Origin: Phymorhynchus buccinoides
Lineage: Eukaryota; Mollusca; Gastropoda; Neogastropoda; Raphitomidae
Reading direction: 5' to 3'
Assembly: GCA_017654935.2 (NCBI GenBank)
Contig: CM065691.1
Span: 35,642,900 to 35,706,899 of the forward strand
DNA: 64,000 nucleotides
Shown: positions 41,301 through 51,308 of the stretch, one piece after another
Position numbering within the stretch: position 1 is the first letter of the stretch
How the letters are laid out: each line of letters begins with the position of its first letter
Notes under the pieces: model-generated
Seen by the model: the letters and a program-made list of their open reading frames with translations, nothing else
Told to the model about the DNA's origin: nothing
The model's database searches: none
Program-made: the position numbers and the translations under genes

Positions 41301-43906
41301 GCTGCACTAAATGAGGATCAAATAAACATGAACATGGGTCAGTGACTTGGGCCCATTGACAATCTGAAGCTCTGGACATTTACAACTATGTTAAAACCAT
41401 GATATATTATTGAATAGAGAGAAGGGGCTCAACATAGGGACAGAGAGAGGTAGATAGACAAGACTTGTAATAAAAGTGTTTAAGCACAAACAATGCATCA
41501 TTTCTTGTAACCAAGACAGTCCTTGATACATTTTTTCATTAAACCTACGTATACTGTAAACGTTGAGGCTGAAACCTGTCTGAAGCTCTGTCTGAACGGC
41601 TGCAGACAATTTTGTACACACTTAGTGACTTGCTCTTCAGCATCTCCCAAAGATTTTCACACCCATTTTGGACCGGCAATCTAAAAGGCTGGGCTATAAT
41701 AGGTGATTGAAACGGGGTAACCCCCCCCTCCATCTTTTTGCCTGCGTGCCTGAGACAAAGGGCTGAACCCTGTTGTCCCACTTAACTAACCGACCTAAGG
41801 TTTTGCTCTCTCTCACGCTTGCAGCGGTGGAGTGGAGTGAAAGTACAAGGCACAAAGCTTTCTCCCTCGTATGTATGCAGTGGTGGGGTGGAGTGAGGGA
41901 AGAGGGGAGAATGGTAAGAAATAAGACTTGTGTTGTAGAAGGGTAAGGGAGGAGAGGGGGTGGGGGCGATGCCAGGCGAAGCCGGGAATGTTAGCTAGTT
42001 TGTTTATATGTTGTCAATTTCTTTTGTCTTCAGCAATGGTGTATCATGTGCCAGAGGCCCTCGCCAAATTTCGTTTCCTTCCGTCGCTTGGAATTTCGCA
42101 ACTGGAAAGGAAGAATTATGACCAGCACCTGGTGTACTTCCAAGGGACCAGTAAGCAAGGAGGGAAAAAAAAGAAGAAGGTCACAAGGCAGGTAGGAGAC
42201 ATTTTTTTTTATCAACAGCCTTTGCATTTCTTTGAGAATTAAGAAGGGGTGGTTGACCATGTTTATTAGATAGAAGTCGTGCCATGTTAAAGAAGTACTA
42301 TTTCAAGAAATTTGACAATATTAAATCCTTTGATTTAAGAACGAAAAATGTTATAAAATCCTATTCTCTTGGTTGTTTACTTTCAGATAATGGAGCGTGA
42401 AAACAGACTCCTGCTTTATGAAAAGAATCCACCTGTGACTGGTAAGACAGCTAATTTCATTTTTGCTGTACATGTAGTTTGACTATCAAGTTTTCAGTTG
42501 CTTTGTTACCTGTCTGGTACTATCAAATTTCATAATTAGAAATTTTTCTTAAAAAAGTCCACAAAGTTTGGCACATGCTCTTTTAGTTTCATTGCATCCA
42601 ATGTCTGGAATTCTTTCATCCCTCTTCTTCTAGAGATTCTTTTCATGCTGCATGCATTGAAAACATCTTCTCCACCACTACTGTCTTTATCTTTGGCAGG
42701 CACACTGATCACTTTCGGATGCAATATTGGTGTATGTGTATGTTATATGTGGGAAGGGGAGGGGAGGTGGGAGTTGCTGATGTGACATTGAGTGTGTGAT
42801 GTATGAGCATGTTTGTGTGTGAGAGAGCGCAAGTGTGTGTGTTTCAGTGAGCCTATCAGTTTGCTTGTCGATTTTATTATTTCATATCAAACTAGAAGGG
42901 AGGTCATTTAATGTAGCATTCGAGAATCACCCGCGTCGCTAGTTTTCAAGGTCATACGTCTAGGTCATAACCTAAATGACCCCAAAAGGCACATCTACAA
43001 TACCCAGCCTACATGCCCACCGCATTTTATCTTCAAAAGTCCATTTTACTGAACCCCTGAATTTCAGAGTCCAGCGATCTCCTTGACCATGATCGGGTCA
43101 ACAATTGTCATATGGAGCATAAGCCAAACCACCTTCATACCAAGTTTCAACATCATATGTCGACTAGTGCCCGAGATAAGGCTAAACACAGATTTTCAGT
43201 TTTCAAGGTCACACGTCAAAGTCCTGACCTTGACCTTGACCCTAAAAGGCACATCCACAGTACCTAACCTACATGCACATTGTTTCATCTTCCTATCTGT
43301 ATTCCTTCATGGTGATATGCTGTTAACAAGCACACACACATACGTACACACATACATACACAGCCACTTACACAACAAAAACAATATCACTCCGCTACGT
43401 AAACTCTGCGGGTGATAAATACAGTTATTCTTCCAATCTTCACTTCATGTTATTATATATGCGCAAAGAGCATATTTACTTGTTTCTGTGACGTGCGATA
43501 TATAAGACTTCTTTATTTTAAATTATTATAATCTTTAATATTCTTATGTAGTCACTGGTGTCACCAAAGTCTTGTTTGTGCAGGTGAAAGAGCAGAGTCT
43601 GATTCTGAAGAGAACAACAGAGAGGGGGAAGAGAACAGAGAGGAGGAAGAGAACAGAGAGGGGGAAGAGAACAGAGGGGAGGAAGAGAACAGAGAGGAGG
43701 AAGAGAACAGAGGGGAGGAAGAGAACAGAGGGGAGGAAGAGGACAGAGAGGGTGAAGAGAACAGCGAGGAGGAAGAGAACAGAGGGGAGGAAGAGGACAG
43801 CGAGGAGGAAGACAACAGTGAGGAGGAAGAGAACAGAGGGGAGGAAGAGAACAGCGAGGAGGAAGAAAGAGCAGCAAACAGTGAAACAGATGAAGATGCT
43901 AACTAA
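31333..43906 (+). CDS. RAG1/Transib-like DDE transposase-family protein (11 exons, 795 aa)
   Basis: Exons: 31333-31929, 32287-32533, 32815-32926, 35339-35454, 37509-37681, 38290-38428, 38991-39193, 40855-41119, 42034-42191, 42387-42441, 43584-43906. Donors and acceptors are GT/AG, phases join, and no stop interrupts 795 codons. Residues 1-70 are Gln-rich coiled coil. The core has Asp243 in a CDG motif, Asp324 in CSDW, Cys343 and Cys346 (FCLWC), His617 and His622 (YIHAMVYHVPE) and Glu642 (QLERKN). Mouse RAG1, from memory, has D600 (also CDG), D708, C727/C730, H937/H942 and E962. D to CxxC is 19 residues in both, His to His 5, and second His to Glu 20. This points to a DDE nuclease with RAG1-type zinc ligands. 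The tail (690-795) is acidic repeats. Exon 8 could start earlier, at 40831. No terminal inverted repeats or RAG2 partner were found, so transposon versus host gene is open. Confidence 0.85.
32094..32141 (+). repeat. (TG)n microsatellite in intron 1 of the RAG1-like gene
   Basis: About 46 bases of TG. It lies between exon 1 (ends 31929) and exon 2 (starts 32287). Confidence 0.9.
32287..32533 (+). CDS. Exon 2 of the RAG1-like gene, with the first catalytic Asp
   Basis: The exon begins after ttatag and ends at a GTATGT donor in phase 1. It encodes residues 200-281. The motif LRFACDGAKITK places Asp243 in a CDG tripeptide, as RAG1 has at D600. The preceding residues (about 165-195) contain YDALMALRKH followed by PSKNFLLAESQRL, a helical lead-in. 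Confidence 0.8.
33909..34011. repeat. Hairpin with GC-rich loop in intron 3 of the RAG1-like gene
   Basis: The arms cctcgtgattttcttacttg and its near complement caagtaataaaatcacgagg enclose a G-rich then C/T-rich loop (gggagtgagagagagggtggc on the complementary side). Possibly a small foldback element. Confidence 0.55.
34209..34363. mobile_element. Foldback MITE, first of a tandem pair (RAG1-like intron 3)
   Basis: Near-perfect palindrome: gggacggtattcatgtcgag on the left, with tctcaacgtgaataccgtcc on the right. The arms run through agcatgagacttagcatgat and aacttagaagctcttcca, with a loop of about 20 bases. Confidence 0.8.
34364..34517. mobile_element. Foldback MITE, second of a tandem pair
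   Basis: Same family as the preceding element, in opposite loop orientation. The ends read gggcctgtatttacgttgag, with the inverse on the right. The two elements abut with only the shared CAG between them. Confidence 0.8.
34520..34640 (+). repeat. Dispersed repeat hosting the foldback MITE (copy 1 of 3)
   Basis: This segment has ggttcactaaatttggcatg, gatgcatctgacccttagta-like and ggttacagcagcggcgccca blocks. Related segments lie at 35740-35840 and 36232-36280, with matching upstream flanks (gcgttggtgtacaagc-type) at about 34160, 35550 and 36195. Confidence 0.6.
35263..35322 (+). repeat. (TG)n microsatellite at the exon 4 acceptor of the RAG1-like gene
   Basis: About 58 bases of TG end 16 bases before the exon 4 acceptor, so they occupy the region where a pyrimidine tract and branch point are expected; only ttttgttttctccacag follows. 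Confidence 0.9.
35339..35454 (+). CDS. Exon 4 of the RAG1-like gene, with second Asp and CxxC zinc pair
   Basis: The acceptor ctccacag follows a long (TG)n run. The exon encodes LLCSDWKAMSLLKG and then INAANSKHFCLWCKC. Asp324 to Cys343 is 19 residues, the same as RAG1 D708 to C727, and the CxxC spacing also matches. It joins exon 3 (ending 32926) through a split Trp codon. The polymorphic microsatellite directly at the acceptor could affect splicing. Confidence 0.8.
35586..35738. mobile_element. Third copy of the foldback MITE (RAG1-like intron 4)
   Basis: The ends are gggcctgtattcacgttgag with the inverse at the right. The arms are the same as at 34209-34517. It is followed by gttcactaaatttggcatga, the same flank that follows the 34364-34517 copy. 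Confidence 0.8.
36884..37460. mobile_element. Non-autonomous DNA transposon with nested foldback and telomeric arms
   Basis: The outer ends are inverted: tactttatggattacaaggc on the left, and gccttgtagtccgtaaaata on the right. Inside, about 37030-37425, long arms pair (aaagctgtattttaggaaca with tgttcctaaaatacagcttt; aacctttttggaatactaac with its inverse). Both arms carry three to five CCCTAA/TTAGGG units at 37155-37195 and 37270-37300. It ends 48 bases before exon 5 of the RAG1-like gene. Confidence 0.7.
39194..40854. other. Intron 7 of the RAG1-like gene
   Basis: Mostly AT-rich, with a dispersed-repeat segment around 39640-40440 (ttcaaggtcatactaaggtc, atgaccttgataacttacat). Similar ttttcaaggtca blocks recur at 42946 and 43197 in the last intron. 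No coding segment was recognised. Confidence 0.5.
42034..42191 (+). CDS. Exon 9 of the RAG1-like gene, with second zinc His and catalytic Glu
   Basis: After the acceptor cttcag the exon reads MVYHVPEALAKFRF and then LPSLGISQLERKNYDQHLVY. The first zinc His (617) is the second-last residue before the exon 8/9 junction and His622 is here. Glu642 lies 20 residues further on, equal to RAG1 H942 to E962. RAG1 also has HVPE immediately after its second His ligand. The exon ends with a Lys-rich stretch and a GTAGGA donor. Confidence 0.8.
43584..43906 (+). CDS. Last exon of the RAG1-like gene: acidic repeat tail
   Basis: In frame with exon 10, this exon encodes about 107 residues dominated by repeats of the type ENRGEEE and ENREEEE, and ends ANSETDEDAN then TAA. 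The DNA is an 18-base-type purine-rich minisatellite. Other frames over it give long low-complexity ORFs that are shadows. Acidic tails occur in chromatin-associated proteins, but the function here is unknown. Confidence 0.7.
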
Positions 43907-44240
43907 GTAGAAACTACTGCAAAGCAGGATTGTGTGGAAACCCAGTCCAAAATCGCCTCTCCCTGTAAATAGTGTGTTTCTATATATATTTGTAGTGTTG
44001 TGTTGCCGAGGGCCATTCACACGAAGACCAAGAGATGGCTTTGCTCTTTATTCTCAATTCGATCACATGAATCTGACGTGCTGTGTTGGGAGTCGGGGCC
44101 TGACAGCTTTCTCACGCACGCTCTCCACAATTACACTTCTGATCGCTCAGAGTTCATTCCCATCATTCCGAATTCATTCACTCGCACGTGCACGACATTC
44201 TAAACATTCTCACTTCGCCCTCTCACATATTTTTAAAACT

Positions 44241-44461
44241 TCACGAGTAAATTGAGTCCTGAACATAGCTAACATTGACTCTTGCAATGTTGTCATCCAT
44301 TTGGAATTTGACATACCAGTTTAAGACTTTGCCCATAGTGTGTTGGTCATATGTCGGCTGAATCGGCACGTCAGTGTTGCCAGAGAAGGGACCACCCTCC
44401 TCCACCTGGCACTGGTCAGCCCTCTCCCCTGCTGATTTACCAGGGACCCAGGAACATCTGA
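44241..44461 (-). other. Unidentified open exon-like segment converging on the RAG1-like gene
   Basis: After a minus-strand acceptor (ctttcag) the frame reads CSWVPGKSAGERADQCQVEE, then GGPFSGNTDVPIQPTYDQHT and VLNWYVKFQMDD to a stop. Composition is protein-like, not low-complexity. I do not recognise it. It lies tail-to-tail with the RAG1-like gene, but no kelch-type motif is visible. No partner exon was identified. Confidence 0.35.
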
Positions 44462-44739
44462 AAGTACACAAATTTGTTTTTACTAAAGCTGATGACGAGT
44501 AAGACCTGTGGGGTGAGAATACTGAATTGTTTCCTCACGATAAATCCCAAGTACTGTCTTTCCAATTTAAGACATGACAAATGAGTGGTGCAGTACACAC
44601 AATGAAGGAAGATGTGGAAAATCCAGGTGTTGACATCTGTGTGGGGAAACACGGACATAGCATGTCAAAATGAAAGTACATTTTGGTGTACCTTCTCACC
44701 TCTGTTCACTAAATCATGGAAAGACTGCAACATCACCCA

Positions 44740-45112
44740 CTCTTCTCCTCCTCCAACCAGTTCCTTCTGCCTCCTCATGAACAACTACAACGTCACCCAC
44801 TCTTCTCCTCCAACCAGTTCCTTCCGCCTCCTCATGAACAACTACAACGTCACCCACTCTTCTCCTCCAACCAGTTCTTTCCGCCTCCTCATGAACAACT
44901 ACAACGTCACCCACTCTTCTCCTCCAACCAGTTCCTTCCGCCTCCTCATGAACAACTACAACGTCACCCACTCTTCTCCTCCAACCAGTTCCTTCAGCCT
45001 CCTCATGAACAACTACAACGTCACCCACTCTTCTCCTCCAACCAGTTCCTTCCGCCTCCTCATGAACAACTACAATGTCACCCACTCTTCTCCTCCAACC
45101 AGTTCCTTCTGC
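44740..45112. repeat. 57-bp minisatellite, about seven units
   Basis: The unit starts atgaacaactacaacgtcac and continues ccactcttctcctccaacca and gttccttccgcctcctc. Starts are 57 bases apart (44777, 44834 and so on). Because 57 is a multiple of three, several frames stay open on both strands (19-residue repeats). None shows a convincing gene context. Confidence 0.85.
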
Positions 45113-45184
45113 CGCCTTACCACTGTCTGCTTTTCCCCACACTGTCAGACACCCAAGAATTGAGGACAGTCTCTCCTCATCTGC

Positions 45185-45725
45185 AATCATTGGTCAACAT
45201 GGCGACCCCGAGCTGCAGTCAAGTTGGCGACCCCCGTGCTGCAGTCATTGGTGAACATGGCAACCCCAAGCTGCAGTCAACGGTCAACTTGGTGACCCTA
45301 TGCTGCAGTCAACCTGGCAACCCCGTGCTGCAGTCAACGGTCAACTTGGCGACCCTATGCTACAAAAAACGGTCAACCTGGCAACCTCGAGCTGCAGTCA
45401 ACCTGGTGACCCCGTGCGGCAGTCAACGATCAACCTGGCGACCCCATGCTGCAGTCAACGGTCAACCTGGCGACCTCGAGCTGCAGTCAACGATCAACCT
45501 GGCGACCCTGTGCTGCAGTCAACTTGGTGACCCTATGCTGCAGTCAACGATCAACCTGGCGACCCCGTGCTGCAAACGGTCAACCTGGTGACCCCGTGCT
45601 GCAGTCAACAGTCAACCCTATGCTGCAGTCAACGGACAACCTGGCGACACTATGCTGCAGTCAACGGTCAACTTGGCGACCCTGTGCTGCAGTCAGCGGT
45701 CAACCTGGCGACCCTGTGCTGTAGT
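45185..45725. repeat. About 32-bp minisatellite with shorter variants
   Basis: Repeats of ctgcagtcaacggtcaacct then ggcgaccctgtg, with some units lacking acggtca. There are more than fifteen units. The unit length is not a multiple of three, so frames shift and no ORF is credible. Confidence 0.85.
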
Positions 45726-45839
45726 ATCCGGGCTGGACCAATCCGGCTAGCGTAGCGCTCACCGGGGACGAACCCCGACCGGCACAGCTCCGGCCCTTCA
45801 TTTACCACTACTTTGACCTATGGCCCCTAATTCCTTATT

Positions 45840-46187
45840 TTAATTTTTAATTGGAGCAGGCCCTGAAGGTGTACCACCTGGCGCTGATGGTCTGCGCTGG
45901 CGGGGCCTGCTGCGATGGCTTCGTCGGTCAGTTGATTCCACTCCATCACTGTTCTTACAAAGGAGTTGCTGTACATACAGAGCTGTGCTGCTTGGTGGAA
46001 TTATGAAGCCTCTTGAATTTTGCACAGCTTGTCTCTGAACAATGTTGTCTGTTGTGCAGTCAGCATATCTTGTGGGCCTGATCCTACCACGATTTGCGTC
46101 GACTGGAGTTAAAAAATCCTCTGGTGGTAAAACTGGTGGTGTGCTTGTGCGTGTGTGTGTGAAAGTTCCATTGGATTGGCCACTCAT
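45840..46187 (-). other. Unidentified ORF, 115 codons
   Basis: The frame starts MSGQSNGTFTHTRTSTPPVL and includes DANRGRIRPTRYADC and a Pro/Arg-rich end (SRPRQRRPSAPGGTPSG). Its RPTRYADC segment faintly recalls C-termini of retroelement polyproteins, but this is weak. Composition is not microsatellite-like. Confidence 0.3.
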
Positions 46188-46593
46188 ATTTCTAGTGACC
46201 TATTTGATGCAACATGTGCAACACGTGTGAAAACAATTCCAATTTTTTAAATTCAGTCAAAATATCACACATGCCTAATTCAAGTTTTAAAAACTTATAA
46301 AAAAAAGGTTTTAAAAACTTGACAATGTAAACTAGTCTAGTGTTAAAAAAAGAAGAAAAAGAACAAAGAATAAATCAGAAATGGATTCTGACAATACAAA
46401 CTCCCTCCATCGCCGTGATGCACCACCACACAAAATGTGAAGCAATTTTGTTCTCTGGTTCATGATACAGATTGGGAACGAAATATATTGCCCAAAGAAG
46501 GAAACGTCGGTTATTAAGGTCAAACGTCAAGGTCAGCACAGTCCTAGTCGTGAATACGATAACAAAACTTTTGTACACATGTATTATTAACAA

Positions 46594-46800
46594 TTCGGGA
46601 CTTTCCTGGTGTTGCACTGCCTCCGGGCATTGCCTCCAGGATTGGTCCCACCATCTTTATATATACTAATGTCCCATATGTGTCTGAAGGAAAATAAAAA
46701 CGGATTTTCATCAAGATGTCTACCCCTCTGCCAAATTTGATAGGAATCCGTCCAGTAGTTTTTAAGAAAATTGATACACCGACAAACAGTACACAGATAC
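46594..46800 (+). repeat. Dispersed repeat, longer copy
   Basis: It contains gggactttcctggtgttgca, ctgcctccgggcattgcctc and ccaccatctttatat, then a tail with gataggaatccgtccagtag. The first 90 bases or so recur at 49473-49560. Confidence 0.6.
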
Positions 46801-46960
46801 CCCTGGCCGGGTAAAAAAAGTGCAACAGTAGTAGTTAGAAAAGCAGGAAGCCTTTGACCTTTAATACAAGAACTTCAAAATGACATAGACAAACATACGT
46901 ACAAAGTGATTTCAGAATACCCCTACCCTCTACCTAGGAATGCAGGGGCATAGTAAACAG

Positions 46961-47145
46961 CGGGGCCGTTTTGGTTGTTGTAGGGCCGTTTTCGTTATTG
47001 ACAGTATGGCTGTTTTGGTTTTCCGAGTACGGTCGTTTTGGCAGGACAAGGCCGTTTTTGTATTTTGAGTAGGGCCGTTTTCGTTATTGATAGTAGGGCC
47101 GTTTTCGTTTTCCGAGTAGGGCCGTTTTCATAGGACAAGGGCCGC
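46961..47145. repeat. Degenerate gggccgttttcgtt minisatellite
   Basis: Seven or more blocks of gggccgttttcgtt type are spaced about 22-32 bases apart, separated by attgatagta or ttccgagta. Irregular spacing suggests an old tandem array. Confidence 0.7.
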
Positions 47146-48033
47146 CGTTTTCTCCGGTAACCGTTCCATTCCCTGCTGGTTCTGGAAATGGAGTTGTATT
47201 TTTAGTGCTGCTGTTTTTGCAAGCTGGATGGTGAAGTAGCGTTCTGGTTCCCAAGTCGAAAGGGACGTATTGTGACATAAAATCAACGAAAAACTAGGAG
47301 AGCACACTCTATTTATAATCCCTACATATTTAAGTGACCTGGCCAGTGAGTGTTCATTATTTCTAGCCAGTTGTTCCACTACATTTTTGCTTACCGGATT
47401 TACCTGCATTGCTGGTTTGATGAGTCGGTTGTTTTTCGATGGTGTTAGATATTTGACAGCCTCGATGCCGAGTAGTAAAATTTGGTGGAAGGACAATAAC
47501 AAGCGAGCGTGAATTCGCAATAGTTTGTGGCACGCGGCCTATTTTTACCACTCCAATCATGAGTCACCTCCCCTGGCTTTTCAATAATTTAAATCTGTAA
47601 ACCAGAATGTTATCTCTGCACCATTTCATAACTTTTTATATCTTTTGGAAAACATTTAAAACTATTTATCCTACTTTATACTCATCAAAAGAAGCACCGC
47701 ATACTCGTCGTGTCTGTTGTAGTGTCTGTATTACGTATGTTTATTATTTTGTACGCTTTCAAATACATCATTTTAAAGAGCGGCATCAATTTGAAGTGCA
47801 GCCTCAATTTGAAGTGCGACAATTTTGTCAATATGTGCGACAATTTTGGACCGACCGACAGACAGACCGACCGACAAAGTGAGTTAAGTAGGTTTGTGGC
47901 TTGAGCCACAAACAAAAATATCAACAGAAGTTAAAATTCAGTCTTATGTATGAATGACTGTTTTGGGGACTGCAAAGAAGAATAAGAATGAATTAACTGT
48001 TCATGTTTAATTCAAAATTTATTAAAAGTTTAT

Positions 48034-48120
48034 TTGGTATTTGGTACTTTATTGTGTCACAGAGGCGTCTGTGAAATTCGGGTTGCTCCCACATGAAGAG
48101 TGTGTCGCAGCCAGAGGCTC
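48034..48120 (-). mobile_element. 3' fragment of the same SINE family, inverted
   Basis: It reads ggtatttggtactttattgt, gtcacagaggcgtctgtgaa and attcgggttgctcccac, the complement of the 3' block at 60740-60830. No tRNA head is present. Confidence 0.6.
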
Positions 48121-48886
48121 ACCACCCATTTTATTATTTTTTTAATTGTTTATTTGAGTCTTAAAGTAACCCTTGGCTTCCACTAAATTAAGGCTGAAGC
48201 GCTAAAGGGCTTCGCACACTAGCATCAAGATCTCGAGATCGCAGCGATTTTTTGCTGCAAGGCGCAGTTTGATGCGCCGCTTGCGTGAGAGATTCGCGGC
48301 GCGGCAGGATTTTTTATGCGTAGCTGCGCGATTTTTTGTTGCTCGAGAATAGAACCGGCTCCAATTTTGATGCTCAAGATCGCAGAGATCGTGAAACTAG
48401 CCAATCACAACGGACGGAAGGACCATAACTCTGATTGAAGAAAAAAAAATGGCAGACTTGCTCGAACCCGAAATAAAGCGTCTGATGCTAGAGTAATCTT
48501 TCCTTGCTTTCCAAATAAGGAAGTTCGCGCGACAAGAGGCGAAGCGACAAGAGTCGTGTGTGAGAACACCACTGCCTCGCTACAATGTGTGCTGTGATGC
48601 AGGCGTCAACGCGTCAAGGCGTTGCTCTGAGAAACAATTGACGCCTGATGCTAGTGTGCAAAGGCCTTAAGAACCTGTGCACAGTATGCCGCCTTGTTTG
48701 AAAACCTAAAACAGGCTGTAAAATAATTTCCACTTGTTGCAGGAACCAAATTTCGAGGGGTGAATGCCAGAATTGCCTATCTGTGCTCTTTATTCCTTTT
48801 GAGATAGACCGTTCTGGCAGGCACCCCTCGCAATGCTCATAGAATTTTTATTCTCACCTCCTCTTCTTTTTCTGTGTTCCCAGGCC

Positions 48887-49062
48887 ATATGGCCACAATG
48901 GGTGAAATTGTGTATGTGTCAGATCTTTCGTTTTCACTGGTCTCCCCGCTGCATTCAGCCAATACATTCCAATTTTGGAGGAGTTCAATGGAGAAAATTA
49001 TTTGGAAGAATTTTCATACAAAACAAAGGCAGGAGAATGGGCCAATAAGACAGAAAAAGTAG
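48887..49062 (+). other. Unidentified exon-like ORF after a good acceptor
   Basis: A pyrimidine-rich tract and ttcccag precede GHMATMGEIVYVSDLSFS, then SANTFQFWRSSMEKIIWKNF and a stop. It may be the last exon of an unannotated plus-strand transcript. No upstream exon was found and the family is unknown. Confidence 0.25.
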
Positions 49063-49472
49063 ATGACAGTAAAAGAAAAAAGAAGGAAAAGGCATATCAA
49101 AGAGGGTGATATATTTGAAGAGCACAGAACTTCCAGAAGGTGGGGGAACTATTTGTACTGAAAGATCCCCTGGGGTACTCTCAGTGTCTCACCTCAACAC
49201 TGGCACCTTTCAATGGCTAACAATAAAAATAATTATTAATGGATCCAAGCTTAAATTAAAGTGTATTTTTTTCCCTTCTTTTTTCCCCCTCTGTTTAAAT
49301 TGATTTTAATAAAATTAATTTGTTCCTAATCAGTCAATTGACTTGTATCATTTCCGCTGATTATGTAATCTTTGTTTTTTGGCATGTTTTGTCTGTCTGT
49401 GAGCATGATTGCTTAAAAAGGTATGGATCAATCCTGTTTCAGGATTCAATATACACGTCTGTATTGTTAAAC

Positions 49473-49560
49473 ATTTGGGACTTTCCTGGTGTTGCACTGC
49501 CTCCGGGTATTGCCTCCAGGATGGTTCCCACCATCTTTATATCCCATATGTGTCTGTTCC
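49473..49560 (+). repeat. Dispersed repeat, shorter copy
   Basis: This partner of 46594-46800 is nearly identical over gggactttcctggtgttgca to catatgtgtctg. Open frames over it are incidental. Confidence 0.6.
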
Positions 49561-51053
49561 AGGCCGGAGGACGTTAAGCAGAATTTCATCATCCTGTTTC
49601 AGAGGTTAAGTTTTGTGGCTGAGAGCATTGTTAGTGCTGGCCCTTGTCATGTAGCTCAGGTATTGAGATGATACTTTAGCTTATATTTAAAGAATGCCAG
49701 ACATAACGCTGCTCCAGACCTTTCACTTTACACTTAAATTTTGAATTGAAATGGAGTTATGAACAAACATTCTTACTTTAAATTCAATCTGCATGAAGGT
49801 AGTTCAATACTATTTTCAGACAGACTTTATTCAAAGTTTTTTTTAAAGGCTTTTGAAGGAAGGCAACACAGTCAATTGTGATGCCAGGTAAATCAGTGCA
49901 CCCTGTTCTTCAAAGAATTTATAGGAAGAAAAAGGATGGAAGTGGAGGAAAGAGTAAATACTGGAAAAAACGTTTATTCTACTTGTGCGCACAATATTGA
50001 AAGTAAACGTCATTTGATAAATTGATAATGAAATTAAGCATCCTTTCCTTCAGAAGTTTTATTTCACATCACACATTTCAGTCCAGAATGAGAAATCATG
50101 CAAATACTTTCATTCACTTCACTACAATACTCCAAAAAGATCCAAACAATAAACACTGGCAACATGTGACTAAAACCTGAGACCAGGCATAAGAATATGT
50201 GTCTCAAACACACACACACTCGCATACACTTGTCCAGTGGACATACATACACATACTCACACATAAGGAAACACACATATCGTCGCTGTCCGACGCTAAC
50301 CGTGTATTTACACAATCAGTGATTTTACAGGAGCATCAAAAAACATATTGTCGCCTGCTACAAAGTCAATCCCCATTTGATATACGCTTGACCCTTCTTC
50401 TTTACCGATGAGTAAACATGTGACACAATAAAAGTTGCATTAACACCCAGAATTTTCGTGATAATTCAGTTACACGGTTAGTAACAAAGTTAGTGCATTG
50501 TTCTCACAATGGGAGATACGACAGCTGCCGGCAGTTACACGATTAGCGTGACCAGTTACACACTTATCGCGTCAAAACCAGCAACAACCCGCCACATACA
50601 CGATTATTTCCGTGGTATCATGTGACAAATTTGAGCATTTTCATTGGTCGCAGAGACAAGATTTATAGAAGACCTGCGTGAGGTCACTTGAAGGAGTTTC
50701 AGTAAAAAATTTATTTTGGTAAAATTTTGTAGATACACGGTTAGCGTCGGACAGCTACGATATGCACAGACTAAAAATATATAAATGATGATTTCATAAA
50801 AATGCTCAGCAATAGTATGGCATAAGCATTCAACAAGAAATATTTTCTTACATATGGGTTGATCTCCATATCACACCTACACAACAAAACTATAATTTCA
50901 ATTCATGTAGCTTTCTTTCCATTTATTCCTTATCACAAACATTCAAGAGGAATTTTAAAATTCATGCAGCTTTCTTTCATTAAAACTGTTAGCATGAATC
51001 GTCAAAAATAAGTTCTGGACAAAATTAAGTTTAGGGTAAAAATAAAAAAAATT

Positions 51054-51212
51054 ACCATATTTTCCGGACTATAAGGACTTAATTTTACACAAAATGAAGA
51101 TTTTGTTATTATCTTTTCTTACCATATTTGTAGTCATATAATACAAGGTGCAGGGGTCTCACTCTGGGAAAAAGTTAAGTATAGCCTAATAATCTGAAAA
51201 ATATGGTATACA
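51054..51212. mobile_element. Short relative of the 36884-37460 transposon
   Basis: It starts taccatattttccggactat and ends with the inverse-like ctgaaaaatatggtata. The ends match those of 36884-37460 without the telomeric foldback. A single such end also lies at 38785-38815. Confidence 0.55.
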
Positions 51213-51308
51213 TTGCCAGTATCTAGTATTCAAATCTTTTGATCACAAGATCTAGTATGGTGGCAATGTCTCATTTCTGTTCCGTTCTCAATGCATAAGG
51301 AATGACAT

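Noticed and set aside
44716..45591. 291-codon plus-strand ORF
   Set aside because: It runs through two unrelated minisatellites and shows only their periodicity.
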